From Chara braunii (lineage: Eukaryota > Streptophyta > Charophyceae > Charales > Characeae): a DNA stretch of 20,614 bases. A program made the translations under genes and the position numbers. The notes beneath the pieces are model-generated. The model did not search any database. It was not told the DNA's origin and saw only the letters and a program-made list of their open reading frames with translations. The stretch spans positions 238,865 to 259,478 of the forward strand of contig BFEA01000230.1 of assembly GCA_003427395.1 (NCBI GenBank), read 5' to 3'. Shown here piece after piece: positions 17,436 through 20,614 of this stretch; positions within the stretch are counted from its first letter, which is position 1; every line of letters starts with the position of its first letter.

Positions 17436-18205
17436 ATTTGAGCTATGACCATTCTGCTTAGAAACAACGTTCAACATGTCTTACTTATACACAAACAAAG
17501 GACACACCTACTTTTCTTTTTCTTGGGCATGTGACTAGACCATTCTGCTTATAAACAATGTCTAGTCAACTCTTAACTATTTAAATAACCGAGTTCTAAA
17601 TACTTCTCTGCCTTTGTCTTGGATAGGGGCATGAGACTGAACCGTTATGCTTAAAAATAATGTCCAGTCTGCCCAAATTCCTTTCAATTATACTCTTAAT
17701 TTTAATTCTCTTCTTAGTGATATGGCTTAAGGTAGAACATTCTGCTTAGAAACAATGTCTAGCTGCTTGTACACATGCAAATATAGATAGAAAACATAGT
17801 TTTAATGTATACTTGATTCTCACTTAGTGTGTGGCTTCGTGCTAGACCAGTCTGCTTACAAACAATATTTAGCCTGCCACCTGAATTCCCCTCATAATAA
17901 AACAAAAGACTGAGTCTGCTTATAAATAATGCTCAGCCTATCTTAAGGGCAAAAAAAAACATGAAGTTGAACCATTCTGCTTAGAAACAATGTTAAACTT
18001 CAGTCAGAAAAGAAAGAAGAAGTTGACCAAACCATTCTGCTTAGAAACAATGCTTAGCCTCACAAAATCAGACAGGCAAACCCAAAAACATAAACACAAC
18101 AACCAAACCATTATGCTTAGAAACAATGCTTGACCATTCAAAACACAAGCAAAAAACATAGCACCGGGTCATTCTGCTTAGAAACAATGCCCAACATTTG
18201 GTTGA
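17436..18205. repeat. Array of ten hairpins with fixed core and variable arms
   Basis: A 20-base core close to CATTCTGCTTAGAAACAATG occurs at 17450, 17541, 17643, 17738, 17848, 17912, 17973, 18033, 18109 and 18170. CATT and AATG close a 12-base loop near CTGCTTAGAAAC. Flanking arms differ from copy to copy but pair within most copies: GACTAGAC with TCTAGTC (17541 copy), AGACTG with CAGTCT (17643), GAAGTT with AACTTC (17973), GGG with CCC (18170). In most copies the 5' arm has one extra base next to CATT. Pairing is clear in the 17541, 17643, 17738, 17912 and 17973 copies and weaker in the 18033 and 18109 copies. Spacers are mostly unrelated A-rich DNA, apart from a shared ATG-rich phrase before the first four or five cores. 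Strand of any transcript is unknown. Confidence 0.85.
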
Positions 18206-18865
18206 CCCAGTTAAACCCATGGGAAACCACCTTCCTCCCACCTTCCTCTAAGTTCATCTCTCTTAGTCCGATTTTAAACAACCAATTAAAATTTATGCGT
18301 GGATTCTTTTCACTTAATTTGATGAAGTCCTGAAAAGAAACAATAATCATAGGATTGCATGCATACATGACAGACAAACTATAAAGATGTAGTGGTTGGG
18401 GTATAGCGGACACACAGAGACAAAGATACTTGCAAATTCTCTGCCTCTAGAACCTCGCATAGGTTTCGGCGGAGCTCCCGCAATTGGTGGGGCAAACCTC
18501 CCACAAAGACCTCGACACGAATTACGGGTTGCAATCCGGCCTACCTCCTTCCTCTCCGAACCAAATAGACTAGACTTAGAGTAATAAGGGCAAAGGAAGA
18601 TGTCATTAAGTCTCTCAGATACAAGGAGGGTGCTCTCAGACTCGCATGAGAGGGCCTTGATACCTTCTCTCATGAGGGTCCCGCAATGGTGGTCAAAACG
18701 TAAAGACCAAAGTCAAATTTGTGGTATGAAAGAAGTAGTGACACCTCATAAAACTTGAAAGTTCTAGTAGCTTCCCAATCACGCGCCACCCACCATCCAA
18801 CTCACAGTATGCTGATCACTCTGATAGAATTGCAGCTATGCACCTTTAAAGGGCTCTGTTGAATA
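18206..18865. other. Unassigned region
   Basis: Frames of up to 108 codons overlap on both strands without recognisable domains. A CATGAGAG...CTCTCATG inverted repeat lies at 18645-18674. The minus-strand phrase VEVFVGGLP (around 18500-18540) looks like one RNA-recognition motif element, but the rest of that fold is not there. Confidence 0.4.
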
Positions 18866-18884
18866 GAGCACACCCCCTGTGCTC
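18866..18884. repeat. Small perfect hairpin
   Basis: GAGCACA (18866-18872), loop CCCCC, TGTGCTC (18878-18884): seven paired bases with a five-base loop. Confidence 0.75.
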
Positions 18885-18899
18885 AAATCGAATATATTA

Positions 18900-20379
18900 C
18901 TCGTTACTCCTCTCCTCTTCTGTTCTCTGAGAGTCGACTGTGTCGCTCCGTGACCTTACCGCTGCCTCATTCTTGCTTCACCTCTACTTCTCCGCTCCGC
19001 CGCTCAGCCCGCCACATCCCCTGCGTACTTGCAACTTCACTGCCACCTACGATCTCGCCGCCTTCTCTTACAAGCCCCTCTTCACTTACACTCTCCCCCG
19101 ACACTCTCCTATCACACCCTCTAACTGCGCAGTCGCGGAGACTGTAAGCCTGCTGCGCAGCCTCGGTCCCTTCATTTCTCATTGCCACTGCGTTCACCAA
19201 TGACCTCACCCCGTGCAGCGCTCCTTCCGATGGATACTCCTACATCTCACAACGTCCCATCTTCTCCTGCGATCTCGCCACTCCGTCAGCCACTCCCCGC
19301 AGACACTTCGCCTGCCATTCCTTGCTGCAAAACTCGGTGCTCTTCAAATGAATTTTTCTCCCTGCGGTCGTTCCGGTTACCTCGGCTTCATGAAGTCCTA
19401 TGAAGAAGGCAGTGTGACATGATCAGTGCGGACCTATATCCTCACAGAAAGTCATCGATACTGGCCCTTTCTTCTACTGCAATGACTTCTATTGCGGCTC
19501 CACGAAGATAAGTCCCTCTACTCGCTCTTCTACGGCGGTGCCTCTCTTCTTCTTTTTTAAGTCTTAGCGAGTGTAGCTTCGGACATCTTGTTTCCCAGCG
19601 ATGCCCCTGATGATGATTGGTATATCGGCGCCTTTCAAAACATGTCGGGCTTTTTGCCGATAAGCTTCCTTCGTGTGACCATCTGGTCGCTTTGATGGGA
19701 GGTTCCTGTGCTTCACGATGACTGTTAATTATTACTATCGCTCGGGCTTTCAAGACTTCTGTGTGCACTCGCTGGCTCGTTTGTACTCTTGCCTTCCATG
19801 TCTCACTTTCTGCTCTCTCCTCCTATCTTGCCTTTGTCTCTTAATACTGAAGTGGTGAATGTTGCTTCTGCCCCCTTCCCCTCTACGTGATTTCTTTTTT
19901 GCGTCTTCTCTTTCTGTGCATCCGGGTTTCTGCTCAAATCCCCCCACAATGGAATGGCTTAATATCTTTCTATGGGTAATGGATGCTCTTATCTTTTGGC
20001 TTCGCGTGCTCAGAATTTTTGCTGAAGTATCTTATGGGACGCTTCGTTATGCTATTGCGAGGTAAAAAAGAGAAGACGAGAACAGGCGCTCTAGGAACAC
20101 CAGACGATATCCCCCTTACTAATCTTCGAGTCCTTTCCTTTCCTTACATTGTTTCAACCTGAGTCGTGCAACGCTAGTTGCCATGCTCTGAACCCCACGC
20201 CAACTGCCCAACAACATTCACAGAAGGATGAGGCTGGCGATATGGACCAGTGCAGTGTATGCATGGAGATATGTTCTCCTTCTTGCCCTTGCCACCACCT
20301 CCCTCTCCCCCTGCGGGAAGTAGAAAAACATTATTCACACAGAAGGTAGGGGTGCTGATGCTGTGCATTTCTCCTTGAT
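18900..20379. other. Unassigned pyrimidine-rich region, possible degraded exons
   Basis: On the plus strand the frame 18940-19203 (87 codons) is followed by other-frame stretches that read like protein but are broken: about 19205-19350 in one frame, then to 19422 in another. I recognise no family. The base composition is C/T-rich, which by itself lowers stop frequency. From 19450 to 20379 no frame is convincing. A short stretch around 19885-19950 (minus) resembles the B-box end of repeat S (GGATTTGAGCA ... CCCGGATGCACAGAAAGAGA), perhaps a third fragment. Confidence 0.35.
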
Positions 20380-20392
20380 CCCCCCCCCCCCC
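20380..20392. repeat. C13 homopolymer
   Basis: Thirteen consecutive C, followed by CTCTCCCAAAGGGGGTGACCCC, giving a small G/C stem nearby. Confidence 0.9.
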
Positions 20393-20592
20393 TCTCCCAA
20401 AGGGGGTGACCCCTAACATTATTCAATGATTATTGTGTCTATCTGATTCCGTCAGGACCTGAAGTCATAATCTGTGTACTAACAGGTACACTCGTGTACG
20501 TCCCGTCACATGGACTGGATATTTCTCATTTGCTTTCTGTCTCCTGCAAGTGATTAGAGAAGAACCAGAAAAAAGAGGTGTAGGAAATGCAG

Positions 20593-20614
20593 ACACACAC
20601 ACACACACACACAC
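20593..20614. repeat. (AC)11 microsatellite at window end
   Basis: Alternating AC continues to the last base, so its true length is unknown. Confidence 0.95.

Noticed and set aside
17436-18205. CRISPR-like array (regular short repeats)
   Set aside because: Repeats are 20 bases and degenerate, spacers vary from about 40 to 90 bases, arms pair within copies, no cas genes are present and the setting is eukaryotic.
18466-18545. RNA-recognition-motif exon (VEVFVGGLP on the minus strand)
   Set aside because: Only one short motif matches; the second RNP motif and the rest of the fold are absent.

Overview
The window looks like a gene-poor, repeat-dominated stretch of a eukaryotic nuclear genome. 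The only certain coding history is a decayed Ty3/gypsy chromovirus-type LTR retrotransposon on the minus strand, with two long terminal repeats (5723-6749 and 11836-12813). Long microsatellites, several families of degenerate satellite-like repeats and the chromodomain-bearing element fit a plant-lineage host. From memory, the gag-pol resembles elements abundant in charophyte algae such as Chara, but no sequence here proves that, so the host is low confidence. I saw no intact host gene, tRNA, rRNA or CRISPR array.

Layout. 1-82 is a (TG)n tract and 20593-20614 is (AC)n, so the window starts and ends in simple repeats. 83-1425 is GC-rich unassigned sequence. 1426-2019 holds compound microsatellites around a dispersed repeat called here S (about 1595-1944, minus), and 2056-2370 a dimeric AT-rich repeat called X (minus). 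2770-4400 is a degenerate nested tandem array. 4400-5370 is AT-rich. 5723-12813 is the retrotransposon. 12814-13090 is a second X copy (plus), and 13450-13683 is a 117-bp unit in two tandem copies. 13684-16098 is unassigned sequence with two clear inverted repeats and a CACGTG cluster. 16099-16450 is a second S copy (plus). 16680-17130 is a degenerate ~125-bp tandem repeat. 17436-18205 is an array of ten hairpins. 18206-20592 is unassigned.

The retrotransposon reads from right to left: 5' LTR, primer binding site, leader, gag, zinc knuckle, reverse transcriptase, RNase H, integrase, GPY/F-like region and chromodomain, polypurine tract, 3' LTR. It is dead. I count 13 premature stops and at least five frameshifts. 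Catalytic residues are lost in RT and integrase, and the protease interval is absent, so the zinc knuckle runs in frame almost directly into RT. The two LTRs differ by many substitutions, so the insertion is old. A (TC)n tract is 39 units long in one LTR and 6 in the other.

The most unusual structure is at 17436-18205. A 20-base core (consensus CATTCTGCTTAGAAACAATG) occurs ten times, 60-110 bases apart. Each core is flanked by arms that differ between copies yet largely pair with each other within most copies, usually with one extra base at the same place on the 5' side. This fixed-loop, covarying-stem pattern suggests either selection on a folded RNA or DNA or repeated hairpin-templated correction.
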